This document shows positions 23,634 to 31,602 of a stretch of DNA of 36,496 nucleotides, in pieces. The DNA is from UBA4660 sp034408895 (lineage in GTDB: Bacteria > Bacteroidota > Bacteroidia > Flavobacteriales_D > Sanyastnellaceae): assembly GCA_034408895.1 (NCBI GenBank), contig JAWXCI010000087.1, positions 1-36,496 on the forward strand. Reading direction: 5' to 3'. A model generated the notes under the pieces. The model was not told the DNA's origin. It worked only from the letters and a program-made list of their open reading frames with translations, and searched no databases. The number at the start of each line of letters is the position of its first letter. Within the stretch, counting starts at the first letter, position 1. Position numbers and translations under genes: made by a program.

Positions 23634-26050
23634 TAAACATGAACAGAATAAATTCCTGTGTAAAGATCAATTGCTACTTGCGTGTTCTGTTGCGGAGTCG
23701 TTGTCCATGAGTAAGTGTAAGGCGATGTTCCTCCGCTCACATTGGCTGTTGCAGTTCCGTTCGGCAAATCGTCAGTGCAAGTTTGAATGTCAACATTCAC
23801 GTTGAGTTGGCTGGGTTGATCCAAAACGTTTTCATAAAGTTGCGTGCAGCCATTGGCATCGGTAATGGTGCTTGAATAGTTGCCTGTGCAGAGGTCTGTT
23901 GCAGTAGCAGAATTTTGAACTGGTGTTGTATTCCATGTATAAGAATAAGAGCCAACGCCACCCGATGCGCTCACACTCAGCGAACCATCACAATCATTAA
24001 AACACCCAGGTTCATTAGCACTGCCGGTTACGTTTATGATACTTGGAGAAGTGATATTGATTTCCTGCACATCAACTTCTTCATTGTCATCGGTGATGGT
24101 GACCGTGTAAGTACCTGCGCAAAGATTTTCTACGGTATTGGTAGTTTCACCATTGCTCCAGAGTATGTCATAGGGATCAGTGCCACCAAAAATTTCTACG
24201 GTTGCAGTTCCAGTGCACTCACCGAAACATTCAGGGTTGGTGGCAGTGAGTGATGCAAACAATCCGCAGTCCATTGCGATGGATGCAAGAAAGCCATCAC
24301 CGCACACAATCATTTCGCCCGGCACGCCCGGAACAAGATCGTAAACCGCTGCGCCTGTCGCATAAGTGTTTATGATTTCCAGGTCCTGGTTGTATTGGTT
24401 CACACCTTCGAGAGTACCGGCATACACGAACTGGCAACTATCTGTTACAAGGCCGCTGCATTCCTGGAATTCTCCGCTGTTCACATCCACTTCGGCCATC
24501 CATCCACCATCAATTATGTTTCTTTTGATCAGCTTATCTCCATCACTCGAAAAAACAAAATCGGCACTGGTTACTATTCCGTTGATACCATGAAAGCATT
24601 GGTAGTCGGCACAATAATCTGTAGCACCCGTGTAAGCGTAATGTGCACCCTCTTCAGGAAGAAGGAAGCCGCTTTCCTGTTGCCATAACATAGTAAAATC
24701 AAGATCGGCACAACTGATGCGGTTGCTCTGGGGAGTTATGCTGAGATAAGGGCTGCAGTGCAGGCTGAACAATCTACCATCGGGTGCAATAGTGATGGTG
24801 CGAATTTCTTCCATCTCCAAACCATTGTTGCTGGCCACTGCCCCCATGCCCGCATTAACTCCTGTATTCGGATTAACGGCATCCACATTCTGCTGGGGGA
24901 TGTTAAAACCATAACCTGCCAGAATTAGCTCATCGGTTGTTTCATTGTATTCCATGCGCCACGGCTCTCCAATTCCGATGTAAGTCCATGCAATAGTTTG
25001 TGTGCTTTCGATCAACTTGTAAGCAGAACTTGTACAGCAGCCATCGGAGTAATAAAGATTGCCGTCAGGCCCCAGGTCAATGTCTCCATAGTAATTGCCA
25101 AAACCCATGCCCGCGGTGGTGTATGTCCAAACAGGATTGCCATCGGAATCGAACTTTCTTATCTGGTGTGCAGGAGTTCCGCCAAACACATAAATTTCTC
25201 CAGTTGCCGGATTGCGTTCCACATCCGTGGCCACATCTGTATTGGTGAATCCGGGGCTGATTACCCACGGGTCAATGATTACTTCACGTGTTTCATCATA
25301 CTCTCCCAATGCAAAATTCACTTCGTTGTTTCTGGTTTTGAATGATGACCGGATTCCGGCTCCATCCGATGCGTAATAAGAAACGGGAGAATGATCGATG
25401 ATGCTGCCTGCGGGTGTAGGTATGTAGATATCACCGGCACCATCAAGCGCAATGTTGCCTGTGGCGGTGTACTTCATTTCAATCTGGCTTGCATCAGCCC
25501 CCGGATGAACGTGAATGTTGTACTTCAATCCGCATTCGTGATGAAAAGTGTAGTGCACATCAATTCCGGGATAGACATTTTCATACACCAATTCCTTGTA
25601 GCCATTGCTGTGAATGGTATGCCCGACACCCTGCGCAAAAGCAAAAGTTTCATCGGCCTGCTGCTGCCCATATAGATGAACCACTTCGTTGCTTTTGTTC
25701 CATTGCATGGATGTTATCGTCCATTCCACATGAAGATCATCCTTCTTGAATTCTTTGCCGGAAACAGGGCGCAATGGTGTCGGTTTTTCTCCTTCGAAAA
25801 AGTACATGGGATGGCCCACGTGCATACCGTGCGCAGTGAAGAAGATGAACTCTCCGGCATTGTCAATGGTGAAGAGCACGGGCTCTTCCAGTGGTACGAT
25901 GCCATCGTGCTGGCCTTTGTTTTCGATAAATACTTTGTTGTCGAAAGCGGCAGATTTCCAGCGCGTACGGTCCTGCTGGGCGCTGATGCCCGAGGTGAAA
26001 GAAAGAATGGCGTGTACGGTAAAGATTTGCAGGTAAAATGGTTTGGTCAT
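23633..26050 (-). CDS. DUF7948/SprB-repeat cell-surface protein, C-terminus cut off by frameshift
   Basis: A secreted protein of about 805 residues from the ATG at 26050 (MTKPFYLQIF, signal peptide to GISAQQ); ATGs at 26059 and 26092 are also in frame. The N-terminal domain of about 220 residues with FIENKGQHDG matches the DUF7948 module of Bacteroidota. A beta-propeller-like middle follows (IYVFGGTPAHQIRKFDSDGN, then DLGPDGNLYYSDGCC). Three SprB-type repeats lie at about residues 600-800 (ECFGECTGTATVEIFGGTDP, GCFNDCDGSLSVSASGG, and PNGTATANVSGGTSPYTYSW). SprB repeats occur in mobile surface adhesins for gliding. The T9SS sorting domain is present downstream but in another frame, so the product as read would be released into the periplasm rather than displayed. 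Confidence 0.85.
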   Translation of the reverse strand: MTKPFYLQIFTVHAILSFTSGISAQQDRTRWKSAAFDNKVFIENKGQHDGIVPLEEPVLFTIDNAGEFIFFTAHGMHVGHPMYFFEGEKPTPLRPVSGKEFKKDDLHVEWTITSMQWNKSNEVVHLYGQQQADETFAFAQGVGHTIHSNGYKELVYENVYPGIDVHYTFHHECGLKYNIHVHPGADASQIEMKYTATGNIALDGAGDIYIPTPAGSIIDHSPVSYYASDGAGIRSSFKTRNNEVNFALGEYDETREVIIDPWVISPGFTNTDVATDVERNPATGEIYVFGGTPAHQIRKFDSDGNPVWTYTTAGMGFGNYYGDIDLGPDGNLYYSDGCCTSSAYKLIESTQTIAWTYIGIGEPWRMEYNETTDELILAGYGFNIPQQNVDAVNPNTGVNAGMGAVASNNGLEMEEIRTITIAPDGRLFSLHCSPYLSITPQSNRISCADLDFTMLWQQESGFLLPEEGAHYAYTGATDYCADYQCFHGINGIVTSADFVFSSDGDKLIKRNIIDGGWMAEVDVNSGEFQECSGLVTDSCQFVYAGTLEGVNQYNQDLEIINTYATGAAVYDLVPGVPGEMIVCGDGFLASIAMDCGLFASLTATNPECFGECTGTATVEIFGGTDPYDILWSNGETTNTVENLCAGTYTVTITDDNEEVDVQEINITSPSIINVTGSANEPGCFNDCDGSLSVSASGGVGSYSYTWNTTPVQNSATATDLCTGNYSSTITDANGCTQLYENVLDQPSQLNVNVDIQTCTDDLPNGTATANVSGGTSPYTYSWTTTPQQNTQVAIDLYTGIYSVHV

Positions 26051-26130
26051 ATGGTTCATCCGGTTTGATATGGAACTAGGACAATTCAACAAATGTATGG
26101 GTTGCCTAATGGGTAAGTGATCTTGAATTT

Positions 26131-26262
26131 CTATCGCAGACTCCCACCCCTGGCAATGTCCATATTGAATTGCTGTTCGAGTTGTTTGCCAAGCTCCACT
26201 TGCGATCCCTTCAGCATTTCAGTCGAGATAAACTTGCGGAACTCATGCACATTTTCCTTCAT
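26131..26262 (-). CDS. Small unrecognised ORF, possibly a gene remnant
   Basis: A 43-residue open frame beginning MKENVHEFRKFISTEMLKGS with a charged, helical and plausibly coding composition, preceded two codons earlier by an in-frame TAG. It lies between the SprB-protein gene and the duplicated mtfA segment, in rearranged sequence. It could be the 3' end of a deleted gene or a small helical protein. I do not recognise a family. Confidence 0.25.
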   Translation of the reverse strand: MKENVHEFRKFISTEMLKGSQVELGKQLEQQFNMDIARGGSLR

Positions 26263-26320
26263 GTGGTGCTAGCCAAGAGAAACACCATACTTAGTTTGAC
26301 CAAAAACCTGCCATAGGCCG

Positions 26321-26496
26321 GGTGCGAATTTTTTGCGGAAGAAATGCACGGCCGGTTCCGTTGATAGAAAAATAAACAACACCCATCAGGATGAGCAACA
26401 AGGGAAAGACCACCTTCATGGTTTTGATCATTCTGGTCACATCCGGATCTGTTTCAGCAATGACGATGGTGAGCAATTGTGAGATCATGTCAGCAG
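26321..26496 (-). pseudogene. 176-bp duplicated segment, copy 2 (mtfA 5' fragment)
   Basis: A near-identical copy of 22722-22897: 56 codons of the MtfA-like N-terminus with the membrane anchor (VFPLLLILMGVVYFSI) but no peptidase domain. The frame runs on for a few unrelated residues and stops. One coding difference (Leu to Phe near GTGRA) is visible. There is no transposase or terminal inverted repeat at its edges. Confidence 0.85.
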
Positions 26497-26576
26497 GAGA
26501 ATGTTTTTTTTCGCACACATGAAAAGGTGAAAAGTAATCGCGACATGGGTTCAGGTAGTTTTACGGCTTTTGCGAA

Positions 26577-27584
26577 ATGGATTCACTTACTCAAATAGTT
26601 CTTGGTGCTGCCTGTGGTGAGGTAATTCTGGGCAAGCAACTCGGCAACAAAGCCATGCTGCTGGGCGCGGTGGCCGGCACCATCCCTGACCTTGATGTGA
26701 TTTACTCACTGTTCGACAGCGACCCGATTGCACAACTTGAAGTGCATCGCGGCTACAGCCATTCCATGTTCACTCATCTTTTGCTTGCGTGGTTTTTTGC
26801 ATGGCTGAGCAAACGATGGTCGAAGCGCGACATCACTTTTTCGCGATGGTACATGTTCTGGTTCGCAGGATTTTTTACTCATGCGTTGCTGGATTGCTGT
26901 ACCTCTTATGGCACCCGCTTGTTGCTTCCTTTTACCGATTACCAGGTTGGCTTCAACAACATCTCCGTTGTGGATCCGCTTTACACTGTTCCGTTCCTGC
27001 TCATTCTTATGGTTTGTCTTTTCATAAAACGCGATCGGCCATTGCGAAGGAAATTTCTCTGGGCATCCATCACTGTGAGCAGTGCATATATGTTGCTGAC
27101 TTTCGGATTGAAATGGAGTGCATTCAACAAGTTTGAGCAGAGTCTTGCGCAGGCTGGAATTAGTTACGATGAACTTGACACTACGCCATCCATCCTGAAT
27201 GCAATACTGTGGAGCGCATCTGCCCGAAACGATTCCATCCTTTATTGTGCGGAATATTCTTTCCTGAACCGCGATATCCCGATTGTGTGGACTCCCTACA
27301 AACGAAACTCACAATTCATAAAAGAATTTGATTGTGATGCATTGCAAACTGCTCTTTGGTTCAGCGAAGGAAATTACGTTCTTGAACGCAGCGGCAAAGA
27401 CACACTTTATTCCTACACATCGAAGTTTGGAAGAATGCGGTACGATGCTACTGAGGTCAGCAAGGCTTTCATCTTCCCCTTAAAGTTTGTGAAGAGCAAC
27501 GGCACCATAACGCATGAACAAATAGAACAGGAATGGGATGCAGGCGAGGCGTGGAAGATGTTGACGGAGAGAATCGGGATTTGA
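26577..27584 (+). CDS. Membrane-bound metal-dependent hydrolase, YdjM/DUF457 family
   Basis: A 335-residue integral membrane protein with four to five helices in the first 190 residues. The family motif set is present: MDSLTQIVLGAACGEVILG at the start, GTIPDLDVIYSLF with metal-ligand Asp residues, EVHRGYSHSMFTHLL with His, and THALLDCCTSYGTRLLLPF. The E. coli relative YdjM is an SOS-induced inner-membrane protein, and the catalytic activity of the family is not well established. The C-terminal 150 residues are soluble and less conserved. The stop lies 12 bases from the end of the convergent TPR gene. Confidence 0.88.
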   Translation: MDSLTQIVLGAACGEVILGKQLGNKAMLLGAVAGTIPDLDVIYSLFDSDPIAQLEVHRGYSHSMFTHLLLAWFFAWLSKRWSKRDITFSRWYMFWFAGFFTHALLDCCTSYGTRLLLPFTDYQVGFNNISVVDPLYTVPFLLILMVCLFIKRDRPLRRKFLWASITVSSAYMLLTFGLKWSAFNKFEQSLAQAGISYDELDTTPSILNAILWSASARNDSILYCAEYSFLNRDIPIVWTPYKRNSQFIKEFDCDALQTALWFSEGNYVLERSGKDTLYSYTSKFGRMRYDATEVSKAFIFPLKFVKSNGTITHEQIEQEWDAGEAWKMLTERIGI

Positions 27585-27596
27585 TAGACCGAATCC

Positions 27597-28394
27597 TCAC
27601 TTCATGTCCTGCAGCAACAATTCTCTTGCTGTTTTGAGCAAAACACTTTTTGGATCCAGCGTCAGCGCAAAATCATAATCGGCAAGTGCCAGTTTCAGAT
27701 CCTTTGGCTTGTTTGCCACTTGGGCGTTTAACTGCAATACCATGGCGCGGAAGAAATAATGTCTTGCAACATTCGGCTCCAGTTGAATAACGTGGGTGGC
27801 ATCTTCCAGAGCGAAACTGTATTGGAAATTTTCGAAATAAATCATGGCGCGATTGCCGTAAGCGTTTGCATTTCCGGGTTGAACTCGAATCACCTCGTTC
27901 CAGTCGCGCAATGCCATGCCGGTTTCACCAAGCTTGGTGTAGCATTCGGCCCTCATATAATAGGCACCCACGTTGCCGGGCTTAAGTTTTATCACCTCAT
28001 TAAAATCGCGAATGGCTTCCGCAGATTGTCCCCTTTGGTTGTATGTGAGGCCGCGGCTGTAAAGCGCATCGGCAAAGAAGGGGTCGAGCGAAATGGCCTG
28101 GCTGAAGTCGGCCAATGCCTCATCGTATAGTATCATCATTCCATGAGCAATGCCACGCTGGAAGAACGCATGTGCATGGCGGGGGTCGAGCTCAATGCAC
28201 CGGGTGAGATGTTCCACAGCCAACATGGGTTGGTCTTCATTATTCGCAGTGATGCCTAGTGTAAGAAAGGCTTCTGGTCCCTCCCTGTCATCGTCTTGCG
28301 CCATTGCTTCTGTACACATAACAAAAAGCGCCAGTATGGCCACAACAATGGAGGGCTTAAGATTTTTAGGGCGGGTATGATGCAGTTGGAGCAA
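27597..28394 (-). CDS. Exported tetratricopeptide-repeat protein
   Basis: A 265-residue protein with an N-terminal hydrophobic signal (VVAILALFVMCTEAMAQ) and then about six TPR units: AFLTLGITANNEDQPMLAVE, AFFQRGIAHGMMILYDEALA, ALYSRGLTYNQRGQSAEAIR, AYYMRAECYTKLGETGMALR, AYGNRAMIYFENFQYSFALE and a weaker last one. TPRs form a superhelix that binds peptides or partner proteins; in this phylum they are common in the periplasm or at the surface. No partner gene is evident. It is convergent with the YdjM-like gene and divergent from the cystathionine beta-synthase gene. Confidence 0.87.
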   Translation of the reverse strand: MLQLHHTRPKNLKPSIVVAILALFVMCTEAMAQDDDREGPEAFLTLGITANNEDQPMLAVEHLTRCIELDPRHAHAFFQRGIAHGMMILYDEALADFSQAISLDPFFADALYSRGLTYNQRGQSAEAIRDFNEVIKLKPGNVGAYYMRAECYTKLGETGMALRDWNEVIRVQPGNANAYGNRAMIYFENFQYSFALEDATHVIQLEPNVARHYFFRAMVLQLNAQVANKPKDLKLALADYDFALTLDPKSVLLKTARELLLQDMK

Positions 28395-28440
28395 AATTCT
28401 GATAAAGGAAAGTAATGTGATACGGTGAATAAGGAAAGTG

Positions 28441-28611
28441 GGTTACGTGGAGTTGGCAGGTGGCAGTTTGTAAGCGACAGGTAGCAGTCGGCAATCGGCA
28501 GTGAGCAGTCCCCAACTTGTGGCTTCTCAACATGAGCCTGCCTACTGCCGACTCCACGTGTCCATTGCCCTTTGCCTTTTGATTTATTGCCTTTTGCCCT
28601 TTGCTTTGTCC
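28441..28611. repeat. Word-like degenerate repeats upstream of the cystathionine beta-synthase gene
   Basis: First part (28456-28550): variants of GGCAGTCGGCAATCGGCAG followed by an inverted CTACTGCCGACT. Second part (28561-28611): TTGCCCTTTGCCTTTTG words that match, in inverse orientation, the repeat at 9778-9849. It is non-coding spacer. Confidence 0.55.
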
Positions 28612-28612
28612 C

Positions 28613-29974
28613 ATGAAAATCTGCAACAATATTCTTGAAACTATAGGGAATACCCCATTAGTAAAAATAAATCGCATCACGAAAGACATACCCGCACTGG
28701 TGCTTGCCAAGGTGGAAACTTTTAATCCCGGCAACAGCATAAAAGACCGAATGGCGGTTAAGATGATTGAAGATGCAGAGAGGAATGGAAAACTGAAACC
28801 GGGAGGAACCATCATAGAAGGAACATCCGGCAACACAGGAATGGGCCTTGCCATAGCCGCAGTGATAAAAGGCTACAAATGCATTTTTACCAGTACCGAT
28901 AAACAATCGAAAGAAAAGTTCGATGCCCTGCGCGCCTTCGGTGCCGAAGTAATTGTTTGCCCCACCAACGTTGACCCCGAAGACCCTCGATCTTATTACT
29001 CCGTGTCCTCGCGGCTTGTAAATGAAGTGCCCAATTCATGGAAGGCCAACCAATACGATAATCCCTCCAACGCACAGGCACATTATGAAACCACGGGGCC
29101 GGAAATTTGGGACCAGACCGATGGAAAAATCACGCACCTTGTGGTGGGAGTGGGAACAGGAGGAACTATTAGTGGTGTTGCCAAATACCTGAAGGAGAAA
29201 AATCCGGCTGTACAAATACTTGGTGTGGATACTTATGGTTCGGTTTTCAAGAAATTGAAGGAAACCGGAATTTTCGACAAGAACGAAATCTATCCATACA
29301 TCACCGAAGGCATTGGCGAGGACTTCCTGCCCCAAAACGTGAACATGGATTTGATTGATTACTTCGAAAAGGTGACGGACAAGGACGCGGCCTTGATGAC
29401 CCGCAGAATCTCCCGCGAAGAAGGAATTTTTGTGGGCAACAGCGCTGGCAGCGCCATGGCAGGCCTCATGCAAATGAAAGATCGTTTTAAAGAAGGCGAT
29501 GTGGTGGTAGTGATTTTCCACGACCACGGTACGCGCTATTTGGGCAAGATGTTTAACGATGAATGGATGCGCGACCGCGGCTTCTTGCAAGATGAAAAAA
29601 GAACCGCAAGTGATCTTGTTTCAGGCCATCTTGACAAACCACTTGTAACTATAGGATCGGGCGAACTCGTTAGCCACGCCATTGACAAGATGAAGAAATA
29701 CAACATTTCGCAAATACCGGTTGTTAAGGATGATGCCTTTGTAGGTTTTGTAGATGAAACGCGCCTTTACCAATGCATTGTAGAAAATGCAAACAACCTG
29801 GAAAAACGAATGGAAGAAGTGATGGGGCCTGCACTGCCTGTGGTAAAAGAAAATGAAACCATTGCCAATGTTTCGCGCCTTATAAATAAAGATGTACCTG
29901 CAGTACTGGTTAAACTCGAAACAGGGAAACACCACATTGTAACAAAGTACGATGTGATTGGCGCAATGAGATAA
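28613..29974 (+). CDS. Cystathionine beta-synthase, PLP domain plus CBS-domain pair
   Basis: A 453-residue PLP enzyme from the ATG at 28613 (MKICNNILETIGNTPLVKIN); a further ATG at 28601 lies in the repeat region. The fold type II core carries NPGNSIKDR with the PLP lysine at about residue 44, the substrate loop EGTSGNTGMGL, and the phosphate loop GVGTGGTISG. The C-terminal 125 residues form a Bateman pair of CBS domains (VTIGSGELVSHAIDKMKKYN, then ISQIPVVKDDAFVGFVDE), which in eukaryotic enzymes binds S-adenosylmethionine. It makes cystathionine from serine and homocysteine in transsulfuration and can release H2S from cysteine; a cysteine synthase role is the alternative. No heme-binding N-terminal extension is present. 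Confidence 0.92.
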   Translation: MKICNNILETIGNTPLVKINRITKDIPALVLAKVETFNPGNSIKDRMAVKMIEDAERNGKLKPGGTIIEGTSGNTGMGLAIAAVIKGYKCIFTSTDKQSKEKFDALRAFGAEVIVCPTNVDPEDPRSYYSVSSRLVNEVPNSWKANQYDNPSNAQAHYETTGPEIWDQTDGKITHLVVGVGTGGTISGVAKYLKEKNPAVQILGVDTYGSVFKKLKETGIFDKNEIYPYITEGIGEDFLPQNVNMDLIDYFEKVTDKDAALMTRRISREEGIFVGNSAGSAMAGLMQMKDRFKEGDVVVVIFHDHGTRYLGKMFNDEWMRDRGFLQDEKRTASDLVSGHLDKPLVTIGSGELVSHAIDKMKKYNISQIPVVKDDAFVGFVDETRLYQCIVENANNLEKRMEEVMGPALPVVKENETIANVSRLINKDVPAVLVKLETGKHHIVTKYDVIGAMR

Positions 29975-30005
29975 TGTGAAATGGCCGGAATTTCCTGCAC
30001 TTTTA

Positions 30006-30084
30006 GTCCCATCCAAAAGGAAGGGCATACGTGGTGTTCCGCGTCTGCGTTTGCCCTTTCCTTGGGGAAGGGGAGGGATGGGAC
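30006..30084. repeat. Long imperfect palindrome behind the cystathionine beta-synthase gene
   Basis: The outer arms GTCCCATCC (30006-30014) and GGATGGGAC (30076-30084) are perfect. The inner arms AAGGAAGGGCA (30017-30027) and TGCCCTTTCCTT (30052-30063) pair with one bulge. The loop is about 24 bases. There is no T run after it, so it is not a classical terminator. Confidence 0.7.
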
Positions 30085-30197
30085 GATACTTGTGTTAGCT
30101 AACATTCCCGATAATCATTTAATCTGAATTGAAAAAACCCGTGGCATAGTTTTTACCTAGCCGCCATTCCAATATCAATAACATAATCCAACACACA

Positions 30198-30761
30198 ATG
30201 AAAAACACAAAATTTTACACTCTTCTTTTTACAGTTTTTGTTTCACTTTTTCTGGCATCTTGCAAAAGCACATCGCCTATGGGCGAGAAGATGAAAGAGC
30301 CTATGACGGGCGGCAAATACGAGTCGAACGACCGCTACTTCCGTGCAGTGGGCAAAAGCGACAGCCAGGACGAAAACATCGCAAAAAACAAAGCCGACCT
30401 ACAGGCCAAGAAAGAACTTGCTCAGCAAGTGGGAACAACCATGAAGGTGGTTACCGATCAATACCTGCATGAAAACGCTGGCGCCAGCGGCAGCGAAATA
30501 AACGACAAGTTCCAGAGCCTCATTCGCGAGGTTACCAATACCGACATGGCCGACCTCCGCAAAATTGACGAAGAGAAATACTACAATGCTGAAGGCGTGT
30601 ATACCGTGTACATCGCTTATGAAATCCACAAACGCGATATGTACCGCACCATGAAACGCCAGGCTAAACTCGATGCCCGTCTCAATGAATCGGAACGCAA
30701 AGCCATTGAAGACATGCTGGACGAAGAGTTGAAAAAAATAGAAGCTCTGGGCGATGAATAA
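30198..30761 (+). CDS. LPP20-like lipoprotein
   Basis: A 187-residue lipoprotein: a signal sequence ending in the lipobox LASC, with Cys22 lipidated, then a short linker and an LPP20-type domain. The family pattern is RYFRAVGKSDSQDENIAKNK with ADLQAKKELAQQV, and later YYNAEGVYTVYIAYEIHKRD. The C-terminal 40 residues are charged and helical (ARLNESERKAIEDMLDEELK). LPP20-like proteins are small outer-membrane lipoproteins of mostly unknown function, named from Helicobacter. Codon use is normal and it appears to be a single-gene unit. Confidence 0.85.
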   Translation: MKNTKFYTLLFTVFVSLFLASCKSTSPMGEKMKEPMTGGKYESNDRYFRAVGKSDSQDENIAKNKADLQAKKELAQQVGTTMKVVTDQYLHENAGASGSEINDKFQSLIREVTNTDMADLRKIDEEKYYNAEGVYTVYIAYEIHKRDMYRTMKRQAKLDARLNESERKAIEDMLDEELKKIEALGDE

Positions 30762-30953
30762 TTTTCCAATTTACCAATTAGCTGTCAATATCCCCTGACA
30801 TCGCAGCGGGGCCGTATATCGCCACCATGGCGCGCACCATTGCCACCGAAACCGATGAAGCACCGCTTGAAGGTGGGGCGATATGGCTAACACACAAAGC
30901 ATTCAACAAAGCAGTTACTGTGCAATAATCCAATTCTTTCTTTCATGGTAGAG

Positions 30954-30991
30954 AGGTCGTCATATCTAAACTGTGGCGGCCTTTCTTTTTT
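30954..30991 (+). terminator. Candidate terminator before the sigma factor gene
   Basis: AGGTCGTCA (30954-30962) can pair with TGGCGGCCT (30974-30982), including two or three G-U pairs in the RNA, followed by TTCTTTTTT. This fits an intrinsic terminator for plus-strand transcripts from the LPP20 gene. The spacer 30762-30953 contains no supported gene. Confidence 0.5.
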
Positions 30992-31050
30992 GTGTGATGC
31001 AGGCAGCGTTTGTCCATCTCATTATGTCTTTGTCTTGATTTCGAAATCTT

Positions 31051-31602
31051 TTGACGGACGACCGCACATTGGTTGAAGGCTGCCTTGCAGGGCATGAATC
31101 GTATCGCTGCGAGTTGTACAAGCGTTACGCAGGCAAAATGTTTGTGGTGTGCAAGCGCTATGCTGGCAGCAAACAGGAAGCCGAAGATTATTTACAAGAA
31201 TCATTTATCCGCGTGTTCGAAAAACTGAAAACATTCAACCATGCCGGTTCGCTGGAAGGGTGGGTGAGGAGGGTGGTAGTGACATCGTGCCTCAACTTAC
31301 TGCGATCAAGAAAAATTTTTGGGGATATAAATGACGCCATGCCCGTGCAAGACACCAATGCACCTGGTGTTCTTGCCGATATGGAAGAAAAAGAATTGCT
31401 CGCATTGGTGCAACAGCTTCCCACAGGTTATCGCACAGTTTTTAACCTCTATGCAATAGACGGATACGACCACAGCGAAATAGCAACACTGCTCCACATC
31501 AGCGAAGGCACATCGCGATCACAGCTTGCCAAAGCCAGAATGAATCTGCGCGAGGCCATCGAAAAACATTACAACATAAAAGGATATGCTCATCAGGTAT
31601 GA
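31051..31602 (+). CDS. ECF-type RNA polymerase sigma factor, TTG start
   Basis: A 183-residue sigma-70 family factor with only regions 2 and 4. Region 2 shows EGCLAGHESYRCELYKRYAG, then QEAEDYLQESFIRVFEKL and GSLEGWVRRVVVTSCLNLLR. Region 4 shows LPTGYRTVFNLYAIDGYDHS and EIATLLHISEGTSRSQLAKA. The frame opens with TTG at 31051; the first ATG, at codon 30, would cut into region 2, so the TTG is preferred. The 3' end overlaps the start of the next gene by 17 bases, indicating coupling to the membrane protein that probably controls it. It directs RNA polymerase to an unknown regulon, perhaps surface or stress genes. Confidence 0.9.
   Translation: MTDDRTLVEGCLAGHESYRCELYKRYAGKMFVVCKRYAGSKQEAEDYLQESFIRVFEKLKTFNHAGSLEGWVRRVVVTSCLNLLRSRKIFGDINDAMPVQDTNAPGVLADMEEKELLALVQQLPTGYRTVFNLYAIDGYDHSEIATLLHISEGTSRSQLAKARMNLREAIEKHYNIKGYAHQV

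Noticed and set aside
22722..26496. Composite transposon bounded by the 176-bp direct repeats
   Set aside because: No transposase, terminal inverted repeats or target-site duplication is visible, and the repeats are gene fragments rather than insertion sequences.
28441..28611. CRISPR-like array upstream of the cystathionine beta-synthase gene
   Set aside because: The repeated words are short, variable and unevenly spaced with no spacers of constant length; no cas gene is present.
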